A stretch of DNA of 64,000 bases, from contig NZ_JABFHF010000006.1 in assembly GCF_015476655.1 (NCBI RefSeq), forward strand, positions 62,001 to 126,000, read 5' to 3'. The position numbers and the translations under genes were made by a program. The stretch comes from Aquiflexum lacus (GTDB taxonomy: Bacteria; Bacteroidota; Bacteroidia; Cytophagales; Cyclobacteriaceae). Below the pieces are notes generated by a model. That model made no database searches and had not been told where the DNA came from. It worked only from the letters and a program-made list of their open reading frames with translations. Below, piece by piece: positions 26,682-35,692 of the stretch. Position 1 is the stretch's first letter; each line of letters starts with the position of its first letter.

Positions 26682-27738
26682 TGGGTTTTTCTTCACCTAA
26701 CAACAAAGCAAACGGCAAAGTGGATTCACTGAGTTCAAATATTTTTCTTAATACTGCTAAAGTGGGTATTATCAAGATCATTCCGATCACTCCCCATATG
26801 GAAGCACCAATCAACAGTCCCACAAAAGTAACAAAGGCATTAAGATTTACATTGCTCCCAACAATCTTTGGGGTCAGAAAATTACTTTCTATCATTTGAA
26901 TGATCTGAAAGGAAATCACTACGCCTATGGGATAAAAAAGACTGTCTTTGGTAAGAAAGGCAAAAATCGTAGGTAGAACAGCTCCTAAAAATGGCCCCAA
27001 ATATGGAATAATATTCAGTAATGCAGCAAAGACAGCAAAGAAAATGGCGTGTTTTATTCCAAGACTAAACAAGACAATTGTATTCATTATGGCTAATATG
27101 GCCATTACCTTTATGATTCCGATTATATAACTCTGAACAACCTTTCTCAAAATCCTTATTTCCAGTTTTATTTTTTCGTTTTCATGGTTCTGAAATAGGG
27201 ATGCAATAAATACTGTCAGGTGGTCTCTGTAAAGAAGAAAAAAGAAAATAAAGACGGGTAAAAGTACTACACTTGCTAGAGAACCTAACGTGCCAAGAAG
27301 GAATTCGGCCAGGCTAGAGCTATTGGATTGTAAAAGATTTATCAGGTAACTCTGGTCAATCCCTTGCCCAATACCAGTTTCAATTTTAAGGTTTTCAATC
27401 ATGAAACTATCTATTTGTTCAAGGTAGTTGTTGAGGGTTTCTCCTACATTCCCAAGGTCTTGACTAAAACTTGCGACCTGTAAGACCACAAACGTAAATA
27501 TGCCAAGGATTATGATTATGCCAGAAAAAAGTGCAATTGTTGTACTTAGGATTCTTGAAATTCTCTTCCTCTCCATCCAATTGCCAATTGGAGTCAATAA
27601 TATTGAAATCAAACCGGCAAGGAATAAAGGGACAAATATACTTCTGCCAATAATTAGAATAAAGATGATGATTATGATAAGGAGTAGAACAAAAAGCGCT
27701 TTGAGGTAGGCGGGTAGTTGTAAATTATTTGATTCCAT
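26653..27738 (-). CDS. AI-2E family transporter (second copy)
   Basis: A 361-residue membrane protein of the same family as the one at 12422-13504. Membrane segments appear at about residues 9-35 (ALFVLLLIIIIIFILIIG), 60-85, 150-170 and in the C-terminal bundle with NIIPYLGPFLGAVLPTIFAF and LIGASIWGVIGMILIIP. The two permeases are clearly divergent paralogues, with family motifs shared but little continuous identity. This copy is coupled to a TPR lipoprotein by gene overlap, unlike the first. Transported compound unknown. Confidence 0.88.
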   Translation of the reverse strand: MESNNLQLPAYLKALFVLLLIIIIIFILIIGRSIFVPLFLAGLISILLTPIGNWMERKRISRILSTTIALFSGIIIILGIFTFVVLQVASFSQDLGNVGETLNNYLEQIDSFMIENLKIETGIGQGIDQSYLINLLQSNSSSLAEFLLGTLGSLASVVLLPVFIFFFLLYRDHLTVFIASLFQNHENEKIKLEIRILRKVVQSYIIGIIKVMAILAIMNTIVLFSLGIKHAIFFAVFAALLNIIPYLGPFLGAVLPTIFAFLTKDSLFYPIGVVISFQIIQMIESNFLTPKIVGSNVNLNAFVTFVGLLIGASIWGVIGMILIIPTLAVLRKIFELSESTLPFALLLGEEKPNVEKETDPT

Positions 27739-27932
27739 GTTCCTTTAAAAATTGAAATTTAAATAAAGATAGCTTTCGTTTATTGTTGGTTAATCTGGAT
27801 TGAGTAGGGGATATGCTTTGTGTGAAATAAGCTTTTTGGAGATTTCATTTCAAATAAATTTAGTCCTTTAATTTAATGACAAAAGAGGTTTAATAAAATT
27901 AGTTCTATTTTTGAGAGATTAAAAATAAAATA

Positions 27933-28925
27933 GTGGAAAGAGAAAAATCGAATTGGATTAGGGTTTCATTTATTGTCAGTGTAGGGTTACTGATAGTGAA
28001 ATTCTATTCTTTTTATATTACAAATTCGATGGCAATTCTTACAGATGCGCTGGAAAGTATTGTAAATGTGGTAGCTGCCGGTTTTGCTACCTATAGCATA
28101 TACCTGAGCTCAAGACCAAGAGATGATAATCACCCATATGGGCATGGTAAAATTGAGTTTTTCAGTGCGGGAGTTGAAGGTACCCTGATTATTCTAGCAG
28201 GGGTTTTTATTTTTTATCAATCTATCTATAATTTGTTTTTCCCTAGTGAATTGGAAAAATTGATTGAGGGTGTCTTATTAGTGACATTCGCAGGTTCGGT
28301 AAATGGGGTTCTTGGATTTTTTTTACAGAGAAAAGGAAAAGAACTAAACAGTCTGACACTCGAGGCAAGTGGAAAGCACTTGATAACAGATACCTTGACA
28401 AGTTTTCTTTTGGTTTTAGGCGTTTTGATTATTTACCTGACCGGATATATGTTTTTGGATTCGTTGATTGCCATTTTGTTTTCTTTTTATATCATGTATT
28501 CCGGGTATGGCTTAGTCAGAAGGTCTGTTGGAGGGCTTATGGATGAAGCTGATCCGAAAGCAGTAGAATCAACGGTTAATGTCATTAATCAAAACAGGAA
28601 AAATGTATGGATTGATATTCATAATATGCGGGTTCAGCAATATGGGGGGGACAGGCATATTGACCTTCATCTGACATTGCCTTATTATTATGACTTAAAA
28701 CAGGTACATGAAGAAGTAGAGCAGCTTGAGAAAGTATTAGAGGATGATTGGAAGGGAGATATGGAAGTATTTGTTCATTCGGATCCATGTATTCCCGAAA
28801 AGTGCTGCCATTATTGCCAAATCAAGGATTGCCCTGTGAGAAAAGTGCCATTTAATAAGAAAATAGAATGGACAGCCTTGAATATGTCGAAGAATCAGAA
28901 ACATTATCATGAACTTCATGGATAA
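27933..28925 (+). CDS. Cation diffusion facilitator with a Cys/His-rich C-terminal tail
   Basis: A 330-residue CDF-type metal/proton antiporter with a GTG start. It has six predicted helices, the site-A pairs in MAILTDALESIVNVV and SGKHLITDTLTSF, and the DDNHPYGHGKIEFFSAG block typical of CDF proteins. The cytoplasmic C-terminal domain includes HNMRVQQYGGDRHIDLHLTLP. After it comes an unusual tail of about 45 residues with clustered ligands (CIPEKCCHYCQIKDC, then KHYHELHG), which looks like an extra metal site or sensor. CDF proteins export Zn, Fe, Co or Mn from the cytoplasm; the Cys cluster suggests a soft metal such as Zn, but that is inference. Confidence 0.9.
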   Translation: MEREKSNWIRVSFIVSVGLLIVKFYSFYITNSMAILTDALESIVNVVAAGFATYSIYLSSRPRDDNHPYGHGKIEFFSAGVEGTLIILAGVFIFYQSIYNLFFPSELEKLIEGVLLVTFAGSVNGVLGFFLQRKGKELNSLTLEASGKHLITDTLTSFLLVLGVLIIYLTGYMFLDSLIAILFSFYIMYSGYGLVRRSVGGLMDEADPKAVESTVNVINQNRKNVWIDIHNMRVQQYGGDRHIDLHLTLPYYYDLKQVHEEVEQLEKVLEDDWKGDMEVFVHSDPCIPEKCCHYCQIKDCPVRKVPFNKKIEWTALNMSKNQKHYHELHG

Positions 28926-28969
28926 TAATGTTTTTCCAAAGATTATTTTTTTCAAATTATTTTCAGATA

Positions 28970-29001
28970 TTTGACAAAATACAAAAAACTTAGTATATTC
29001 G
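28970..29001 (+). promoter_or_regulatory. Promoter of the small membrane-peptide gene
   Basis: A -33 TTTG at 28970-28973 and a -7-like TATATTCG at 28994-29001 are separated by 20 bases, close to the Bacteroidota sigma consensus (one mismatch in the -7). It lies 13 bases before the ATG at 29015. Confidence 0.5.
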
Positions 29002-29014
29002 TTAAAAAAAAGCC

Positions 29015-29101
29015 ATGAACGAGGACAAACAATTTCGGATACTGCTAGCGGTAACATCCGTAGTATGGTTGATTCTTGTTGGGGTCCTCATTGTGATCTG
29101 A
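29015..29101 (+). CDS. 28-residue single-helix membrane peptide (small ORF)
   Basis: ATG at 29015 to TGA at 29099-29101 encodes 28 residues: a short polar start (MNEDKQFRIL) followed by one hydrophobic segment (LLAVTSVVWLILVGVLIVI) long enough to cross a membrane. A promoter-like pair lies just upstream (28970-29001) and a terminator follows at 29167-29199, so the unit is transcribed on its own. The 65-base region between stop and terminator can fold (GCTGTT at 29121 with AACAGC at 29132). Such peptides commonly bind and tune membrane proteins such as the neighbouring transporter, but no function can be assigned. An alternative is that the unit is a small RNA and the peptide incidental. Confidence 0.5.
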   Translation: MNEDKQFRILLAVTSVVWLILVGVLIVI

Positions 29102-29166
29102 CAAGAAATCAAAGGATTAAGCTGTTCCTTAAACAGCAATTGCTTTTCAAATGGATTAAGGAGTTT

Positions 29167-29199
29167 AAAAAGGGATATGTCTTGACATGTCCTTTTTTT
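29167..29199 (+). terminator. Terminator after the small membrane-peptide gene
   Basis: GGATATGTC pairs with GACATGTCC (one G-U) around two T, followed by a run of T. Confidence 0.75.
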
Positions 29200-29303
29200 A
29201 TTTAATTGGTCAAAGAAGATATTTTCTGTTTTATTTTAAACTTCCAAAGCTTATTTTTAGAAATACATTTTAATTAAAACTTTCAATCTTAAATTTTAAT
29301 CCA

Positions 29304-30740
29304 ATGAAACAATTATTACTAGGACTTTTTGGTGTCATGTTCTGCCTTCAGGTATGGGGGCAGGAAACTTCCCATGATGCATTTATCACAAAAAATTTAG
29401 ATGCCAATACCGAAAGGTTTTCCAAAGCTGCCCGCGAGATATGGGAAAATCCCGAATTGGGGTTTTTGGAATTTACCAGTTCCCAAGTCCTGATAGAGGA
29501 ATTAAAAGCTTCGGGTTTTAATGTAGAAACAGGAGTGGCAGGCATGCCAACAGCTTTTGTTGCTACTTATGACAAAGGAGGCCCTGTAATTGGTTTTTTG
29601 GCGGAATATGATGCTTTGCCTGGATTGTCACAGGATGCAGTTCCCTACAGATCAGTGATAGTAGAAGGTGGAAGTGGTCATGGTTGCGGACATAACTTGT
29701 TTGGAACAGCGGTCGTGGCATCAGGCGTAGCCCTCAAGGAATGGATTGACGCAAACAATATCCAAGCTACCATCAAAATATTTGGTACGCCTGCAGAAGA
29801 AAGTGGTGGAGGCAAGGTTTACATGGCACGTGATGGCATATTCAATGGTGTAGATGCTGTTATCAATTGGCATCCTTCTGATAGAAATGCGGCAAATGCC
29901 TCTAGTTGCAATGCTGTAATCGGAGGAAGGTTTAAATTTCATGGAGAAACTGCACATGCAGCAGCCTCCCCACAAAGGGGAAGGTCTGCACTTGATGCAG
30001 TGGAAGCCATGAATATGATGGTCAACATGATGCGTGAACATGTGGATCAGGAAAGCAGAATCCATTATATTATTTCAAGTGGTGGTTTGGCGCCAAACGT
30101 AGTACCTGACTTTGCGGAAGTACAATATATGATCAGACATCCTGACATTACAGAACTTAAAGATATGTGGGACAGAATAGGAAAGGCTGCTGAAGGGGCT
30201 GCAATGGGTACAGGTACAAAGGTTGATATTGAACTCGCCTCAGGGTTGTATGGTCTATTACCCAATGAGACTTTGGCAAAAGTAATGCATAAAAATCTTT
30301 CCTTATTGGGTGGATTGGAGTACAATCAAGAAGAAATTGAGTTTGCAAGGGAAATTCAAAAAACTTTTAATTCTAAAAACATCCCTCCCATAGAATCAGC
30401 CAAAAATATAGAACCCTACCGGGTCAATTTCTTCCCGGCTTCCACAGATGTGGGTGATGTAAGTTATGTCGTTCCTACAGTAGGATTGGGAACCGCAACT
30501 TGGGTTCCTGGAACTGCTGCCCATACCTGGCAGGCAGTAGCTGCTGATGGTATGAGTATTGGATTCAAAGGGATGATGTTAGCTGCTAAAACAATGGCGC
30601 TTACAGGTAAAGATCTCATTTTAAATCCTCTATTGATCAAAGAAGCAACCAAGGAATTTAATGAACGCATGGGAGATGTGAAGTATGAAGCACTTGTTGG
30701 TGACAAACAAGTACCCCTTGATTATAATGTGAAAAATTGA
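29304..30740 (+). CDS. Exported M20 family amidohydrolase (AbgB-like)
   Basis: A 478-residue secreted zinc peptidase-type enzyme. A signal peptide (cleavage near VWGQ, residue 20) places it in the periplasm. Metal-site blocks are GFLAEYDALPG, SGHGCGHNLFG, GTPAEESGGGKVYM and AVINWHPSDRN; the dimerisation domain holds GGRFKFHGETAHAAASPQRGRSALDAV, and the last His is in GTAAHTWQAVAADGMS. The closest match is aminobenzoyl-glutamate utilisation protein B and related amidohydrolases that cleave N-acyl amino acids. It is transcribed alone and ended by the hairpin at 30758-30789. Substrate is uncertain. Confidence 0.9.
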   Translation: MKQLLLGLFGVMFCLQVWGQETSHDAFITKNLDANTERFSKAAREIWENPELGFLEFTSSQVLIEELKASGFNVETGVAGMPTAFVATYDKGGPVIGFLAEYDALPGLSQDAVPYRSVIVEGGSGHGCGHNLFGTAVVASGVALKEWIDANNIQATIKIFGTPAEESGGGKVYMARDGIFNGVDAVINWHPSDRNAANASSCNAVIGGRFKFHGETAHAAASPQRGRSALDAVEAMNMMVNMMREHVDQESRIHYIISSGGLAPNVVPDFAEVQYMIRHPDITELKDMWDRIGKAAEGAAMGTGTKVDIELASGLYGLLPNETLAKVMHKNLSLLGGLEYNQEEIEFAREIQKTFNSKNIPPIESAKNIEPYRVNFFPASTDVGDVSYVVPTVGLGTATWVPGTAAHTWQAVAADGMSIGFKGMMLAAKTMALTGKDLILNPLLIKEATKEFNERMGDVKYEALVGDKQVPLDYNVKN

Positions 30741-30757
30741 TCTTTTGATCCAAATCT

Positions 30758-30789
30758 AAAAAAGGATGGTTGAAAAGCCATCCTTTTTT
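30758..30789 (+). terminator. Bidirectional terminator between M20 and M3 peptidase genes
   Basis: AAAAAGGATGG pairs with CCATCCTTTTT around an eight-base loop. It lies 18 bases past the M20 stop and about 90 bases from the end of the convergent M3 gene. Confidence 0.85.
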
Positions 30790-30879
30790 ATTACCCTTGA
30801 TCTTTATTCCAAATAAGATTATCGGTGCTCAATTAATCACACTATTAAAATGCGAGAGTAATTTTAATGAGCATTTTAT

Positions 30880-32907
30880 CTAAATTAGCCCAGCTCTTTT
30901 TAACAGTGCCTCTGGTTTTGGTTCCCTCCCCCGGAATCTTCTGTACAGGATTGATGGGTGAACCCTACCACCCGCGGAAAGGATATTTTCCATAAATGAA
31001 GTTGCTGTTTCTTGATCAAAAATTCCTTTCTCCAAAAACAATTCAAATGCATCTGCGTCTAAGACCTCGGCCCATTTGTAGCTGTAATACCCTGCCGCAT
31101 ATCCTCCTTGGAAAATGTGTGAAAAGGAAGTACTCATCAAAGTGCCTGATACTTCAGGTAAAAGATTGGTTGCTTCCATCACTTCCTTTTCAAATATTGA
31201 AATATCCTGTATCAGGGATGGTTCTGTGCTGTGATAAGCCATGTCAAGCATCCCCAAACTGATCTGTCTTACGGTTTGGTAGCCTTGATGAAAATTTGAA
31301 GCGTTTTTTATTTTCTTGATCAAGTCCTCCGAAATCGGTTCACCCGATTCGTAATGTTTGGCAAATAGATCCAAACACTCTTTTTCGTAACACCAATTTT
31401 CAAATATCTGAGAAGGTAACTCCACAAAATCCCAATAAACACTGGTACCCGATAAGGACTCATAGGTGCCCTTTGCCAACATACCATGAAGGGCGTGTCC
31501 GAATTCATGAAAAAGAGTGGTCACCTCATTAAAAGTCAATAATGAGGGTTTGGTCTTGGTAGGTTTGGTAAAGTTGCAAACAATAGAAACATGAGGTCTT
31601 TTATCTTTGCCATCTATGACTTTTTGACCACGAAAACTTGTCATCCATGCTCCATTTCTTTTGCCCGCGCGTGGGAAAAAGTCTGCATAGAAAACCGAAA
31701 TATGATTTCCTTTTCTGTCCCTGACCTCATAGGCGTTCACTTCAGGGTGATAAACAGGGATGTCTTTGTTGATGACAAATTTCAACCCATACAGTTTCTC
31801 AGCTGTGGTAAAAACGCCCTCAATAACATTTTCAAGTTTGAAAAAAGGACGTAGCAATTCGTCATCTACTTCATACTTTTGTTTTTTGAGTTTTTCTGAA
31901 TAATAGCTAAAATCCCATCTTTCAAGCTGATCCAAATTATCCAAATCTTTGGCAAATTGTGCTAACTCCTCTACTTCTTTTTGGGCTTTGGGTTTTGATT
32001 TTTGTAAAAGGTTGGATAAAAAATCAATCACTTCGGGTCCACTTTTGGCCATTCTTTCTTCCAATACAAAATCAGAAAAATTCTTGTAGCCCAGTAAAGC
32101 AGCCCTTTCTGTTTTCAATCTGATCATATCCTTGATATGTTGCTGATTGTCCAATTGATCCCCTTTACTGCATTTGGTATTGTATGCAATGAAAATCTCT
32201 CTTCTCAAAGCCCGGCTATCTGCGTACATCATAAAGGGGATGTAGCTGGGGTAAGCCAAGGTAAACACCCATTTTCCTACCTTCCCCTTTTCTTCAGCTG
32301 TTTGTACAGCAGCTTCAATGACAGCGTCGGGCAGTCCGGATAGGTCGGCTTCATTTTCAATGATCAATTCATATTGATTGGTTTCTGCAAGTACATTTTC
32401 GCCGAACTTTAGTCCAATTTGGGAGAGTTCTTTATCGATTTCCCTCAGCCTATTTTTTTTGGTTTGATCTAATTGTGCGCCATTTCTAACAAATGCCTTA
32501 TGGGTTTTCTCCAATAAGGTTTCTTGTTCTTCATCTAATTTCAATTGATCTTTTTGGGTATAAATTAGTTTGATACGATCAAATAATTCCTCATCAAGCA
32601 ATACATCGTTGCTATGGGCAGTTAGTAAGGGGGAAATTTCCCTGGCCAAAACCTGTATTTCATCATTCGTTTCTGCTGAGTTTAGGTTAAAAAAAATAGC
32701 TGATACTACGTTTAGTCTGTCTCCTGCTCGATCCAATGCTGCAATGGTGTTTTCAAAACTTGGAAGCGGTTCGCTTTTGATTGCTTCGATATCATTTTTT
32801 GCAGATATTATTGCATCTTGTATAGCAGGAAGAAAATGCTCATTTTTAATGAGGTGAAAAGGAGGGGTGTCAAATGGGGTATTGAATTTTTCCAATAATG
32901 GATTCAT
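30880..32907 (-). CDS. M3 family oligopeptidase (PrlC/Dcp type)
   Basis: A 675-residue zinc metallopeptidase of standard length. The zinc motif is HEFGHALH in NEVTTLFHEFGHALHGML, with the downstream Glu in the VELPSQIFENWC block. The N-terminal part shows SFENTIAALDRAGDRLN and the C-terminal SFSHIFQGGYAAGYYSYKWAEVLDADAF, both diagnostic for M3A peptidases. There is no signal peptide, so it is cytoplasmic and degrades short peptides. It is monocistronic by spacing. Confidence 0.95.
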   Translation of the reverse strand: MNPLLEKFNTPFDTPPFHLIKNEHFLPAIQDAIISAKNDIEAIKSEPLPSFENTIAALDRAGDRLNVVSAIFFNLNSAETNDEIQVLAREISPLLTAHSNDVLLDEELFDRIKLIYTQKDQLKLDEEQETLLEKTHKAFVRNGAQLDQTKKNRLREIDKELSQIGLKFGENVLAETNQYELIIENEADLSGLPDAVIEAAVQTAEEKGKVGKWVFTLAYPSYIPFMMYADSRALRREIFIAYNTKCSKGDQLDNQQHIKDMIRLKTERAALLGYKNFSDFVLEERMAKSGPEVIDFLSNLLQKSKPKAQKEVEELAQFAKDLDNLDQLERWDFSYYSEKLKKQKYEVDDELLRPFFKLENVIEGVFTTAEKLYGLKFVINKDIPVYHPEVNAYEVRDRKGNHISVFYADFFPRAGKRNGAWMTSFRGQKVIDGKDKRPHVSIVCNFTKPTKTKPSLLTFNEVTTLFHEFGHALHGMLAKGTYESLSGTSVYWDFVELPSQIFENWCYEKECLDLFAKHYESGEPISEDLIKKIKNASNFHQGYQTVRQISLGMLDMAYHSTEPSLIQDISIFEKEVMEATNLLPEVSGTLMSTSFSHIFQGGYAAGYYSYKWAEVLDADAFELFLEKGIFDQETATSFMENILSAGGRVHPSILYRRFRGREPKPEALLKRAGLI

Positions 32908-33022
32908 AGGTATATTTTTTAATTAATCTGAAAATCTCTTCGATTCCGACAAAGTTAACCAACTTTTGAGGTTTTTGGGAAAAGCCATTGGTTAATAAAA
33001 CTTAAAGGGATCGTTTTGCAAA

Positions 33023-33673
33023 TCAGGATTTGTAGACCATAATGTAGAATCCTAGCCATAATAAAAGACAGAAGACATAACTAAAAAGAACTACTATTGT
33101 TGATTCAGATATACTTCTTCTACTGATGGTATGAAAGCCTAGAATCAGAATATAAATATAAAGTAATTCAAATAGGTTGATAGTTTGAAGTGGATAGATA
33201 TATTTTGCAGCAATCGAGTCTTGATCAACCAAATTGAATAAGGAAAGTGGATAGAAGTTTTTGACTTCCATATAGGTGTTAGAATCAGATGGTTGGATAA
33301 AATATAATAATTTGATCAACTCAGGAAAAACAAAAATCACTTCTGCCACAAGGATAAATTGCCATAGTTTAACAAAAGAAGTTTTATATCCAAAAGCAAA
33401 GCCACCGGTCCAAATCACAAAGGCTATCACAGTGAATTTCCAGAGTAAAGCAAAAGGCGTCCATAAATAATTTAATGCGTTAAAGATGTGGAAGATGGTA
33501 AAGCTACCTTCAGTTTCTAATTGTTCATACCCGGGAATGCTTTGAAGTATGAGGTCGTTGGTCACATAGCGGATCAACAAAAATAAAATTACAAGAATCA
33601 GAAAAAACAGCCTCTTGTCGAAATCTATTGCATCCTGTATACGTTGAGAGATTGAATTTGATGGAATCGTCAT
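33023..33673 (-). CDS. Hypothetical membrane protein with about five helices
   Basis: A 216-residue protein with hydrophobic segments at about residues 20-40 (LFFLILVILFLLIRYV), 70-95 (YLWTPFALLWKFTVIAFVIWTGGF), 105-130, 160-180 and 190-212. The pattern is like small Yip1-type membrane proteins of Bacteroidota, though no motif clinches this. Neighbouring genes are a divergent TPR protein and an M3 peptidase on the same strand. Function unknown. Confidence 0.6.
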   Translation of the reverse strand: MTIPSNSISQRIQDAIDFDKRLFFLILVILFLLIRYVTNDLILQSIPGYEQLETEGSFTIFHIFNALNYLWTPFALLWKFTVIAFVIWTGGFAFGYKTSFVKLWQFILVAEVIFVFPELIKLLYFIQPSDSNTYMEVKNFYPLSLFNLVDQDSIAAKYIYPLQTINLFELLYIYILILGFHTISRRSISESTIVVLFSYVFCLLLWLGFYIMVYKS

Positions 33674-33749
33674 ACAATAAAATAAATATTGCCAAATCTA
33701 AACGATTGTTTGGAATTGGATATAATTTTGAAGAAAATTTAGAATAAGA

Positions 33750-34943
33750 ATGCGGACATTACTAATATTATTTGGTTTTTTATTGGTTAGTACCATTACA
33801 GTGGCACAAGCTCAGGAAAATCCCTTGGAGAAAATCGGATTTGAAGAACCTACCTATCTCTTGCTGGATAAGAGCCTTCAGTTCAGAATTACTGAGAATA
33901 TAAATGCCCTCTATAATTTTGATTTTGCAACGGCTGAACGTGGTTTCAAGGTGCTTCTTTATCAATATCCCGAGCATCCTTTGCCTTATTTTTTGATAGG
34001 GCTAAGTACATGGTGGAAAATAGCTCCGGATATAGAAAACAAAAGGATGGATGATCTATTCATCAGTCAGATGGATGTAGTGATTGACAAAGCAAAAGAG
34101 ATGCTTGATGATGATCCCGAAAATAAAGAAGCTGCGTTTTTTTTAGCAGGTGCTTATGGATTTCAAGGGAGGCTTCTCAGTGAAAGAAAGAGTTGGACCA
34201 GAGCCACATTTGCGGGGAAAAATGCGCTCAAATATCTCAATTTGAGCAGAGGTGAAGAGGAACTTAATCCGGAGCTTTTGTTGGGGGATGCATTATTCAA
34301 TTACTTTTCTGTCTGGATTCCTGAGAATTACCCAATCTTAAAACCTGTCGTAGCCCTATTTCCAAAAGGAGATAAGGATTTAGGTTTAAAGCAATTGGAA
34401 GATGTAGCCCAAAATGCTTTTTATGCCAGGATAGAAGCACAGTATTTTTTATTTAGATTATATGCTTCGGATGAAAAGCAACCCTATAAAGCACTGGCTA
34501 TAACTGATTACCTACATTCCAAATTTCCAAACAATCCATATTTCCATCGCTCTTATGCCAGACATTTGTATACAGTAGGAAGAATTACGGAGTCAAAGGA
34601 ACAGTCCGAGGAAATATTGAGAAGAATCGACGAAAATTGGACAGGGTACGAATCCAATTCAGGGAGGTATGCAGCTTTTTACATAGCCCAATTTTATGAT
34701 AGGATTAATGAAAAACAAGAAGCGAAAAAATATTATCTTAAAACCTTGTCCTATGGTGTTGAATCCGAAAGTCAGGAAAGCGGATATTATTTATTTTCAT
34801 TGATAGCTTTGGGCAAGATGGCCAATGAGGAGAATAATAAAGCCCAAGCCAAGGAATATTTTAAAGAAGTAAAAAAATATGCCAAAAGAAAACACCCTGC
34901 TCATGTCGAAGCTAGAGATTATATCAAAAAGAATAAACTTTAA
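33750..34943 (+). CDS. Exported TPR-containing protein
   Basis: A 397-residue protein with a signal peptide (hydrophobic LLILFGFLLVSTITVAQAQ, cleavage near residue 21). The mature part is alpha-helical with several TPR-like hairpins, for example DFATAERGFKVLLYQYPEHPLPYFLIG and KPYKALAITDYLHSKFPNNPYFHRSYARHLY, and a final KAQAKEYFKEVKKYAKRKHPAHVEARDY. Conserved Cytophagales proteins of this type have no known role; a periplasmic scaffold is the best guess. It is divergent from the hypothetical membrane protein with 76 bases between starts. Confidence 0.75.
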   Translation: MRTLLILFGFLLVSTITVAQAQENPLEKIGFEEPTYLLLDKSLQFRITENINALYNFDFATAERGFKVLLYQYPEHPLPYFLIGLSTWWKIAPDIENKRMDDLFISQMDVVIDKAKEMLDDDPENKEAAFFLAGAYGFQGRLLSERKSWTRATFAGKNALKYLNLSRGEEELNPELLLGDALFNYFSVWIPENYPILKPVVALFPKGDKDLGLKQLEDVAQNAFYARIEAQYFLFRLYASDEKQPYKALAITDYLHSKFPNNPYFHRSYARHLYTVGRITESKEQSEEILRRIDENWTGYESNSGRYAAFYIAQFYDRINEKQEAKKYYLKTLSYGVESESQESGYYLFSLIALGKMANEENNKAQAKEYFKEVKKYAKRKHPAHVEARDYIKKNKL

Positions 34944-35113
34944 TTAAAATTTCTCGTTTCAAAGGGTTAAAATCAGGAGATAATTTGAAAAAATTCAATA
35001 AGATAAAAATAATTCAATGTTAAAATTCTGAAAAGTAGTCAATCAGATAACAATATTTTGAATTCAGCCGCGTTTTTTGTGGGTAATTGTTTTAAAACAA
35101 TATCAAATTATAT

Positions 35114-35121
35114 TAACTTTG
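35114..35121 (+). promoter_or_regulatory. -7 promoter element of the Lrp-type regulator gene
   Basis: TAACTTTG matches TAnnTTTG and lies 31 bases before the ATG. The nearest upstream TTG (35087-35089) is 24 bases away, longer than ideal. Confidence 0.45.
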
Positions 35122-35152
35122 CACAACATAATATTTTGAAAATTCTTCAATC

Positions 35153-35635
35153 ATGGATAATAGCATTAAAGTGAAATTCGATAAAATAGACCGCAAGATC
35201 CTAGAGATCCTACAAGGAAACGCCAAAATCACCAACGCCCAACTTTCAAAGGATATTGGACTTTCTCCTGCCCCTACATTGGAACGTGTTAAGAAGTTGG
35301 AGCAATCCGGAATCATTAAAAGCTACCATGCTAAATTAGACCCTGAAAAAATCGGTCTTGGAGTGAGCACTTTTGTACTGGTAAGCCTAATTGGTCATAA
35401 CAAAGGGAATATCGATGCTTTTATGAAAGAAATCAACGATATACAGGAAGTTATTGAATGCCACCACATTACAGGTACAGGTGACTTTATCCTTAAGATA
35501 ATTGCTAAAGACATCACTGCTTATCAAAAGTTGATGCTTGAAAAGGTGAGTGAAATTAAAGAAGTGGATTCAATGCAATCTATGGTGATTCTTTCTACAT
35601 TTAAGGATAGCAAAATACTGCCGATCCCTGCATAA
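35153..35635 (+). CDS. Lrp/AsnC family transcriptional regulator
   Basis: A 160-residue regulator of standard length. The N-terminal winged helix-turn-helix is KIDRKILEILQGNAKITNAQLSKDIGLSPAPTLERVKKLEQSGII; the C-terminal RAM ligand-binding domain includes KIGLGVSTFVLVSL and ECHHITGTGDFILKIIAKD. These proteins form octamers or dimers and respond to amino acids. It is transcribed from its own promoter and ended by a terminator, so the downstream NUDIX gene is not in the same unit. Target genes cannot be told from position. Confidence 0.95.
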   Translation: MDNSIKVKFDKIDRKILEILQGNAKITNAQLSKDIGLSPAPTLERVKKLEQSGIIKSYHAKLDPEKIGLGVSTFVLVSLIGHNKGNIDAFMKEINDIQEVIECHHITGTGDFILKIIAKDITAYQKLMLEKVSEIKEVDSMQSMVILSTFKDSKILPIPA

Positions 35636-35654
35636 ATTAAAAATTTAAATTCAG

Positions 35655-35682
35655 AAGGGTGGCCAAAAGTCACCCTTTTTTT
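35655..35682 (+). terminator. Terminator of the Lrp-type regulator gene
   Basis: AAGGGTG pairs with CACCCTT and is followed by seven T. The NUDIX gene begins 10 bases later. Confidence 0.85.
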
Positions 35683-35692
35683 ATGTCCAACT

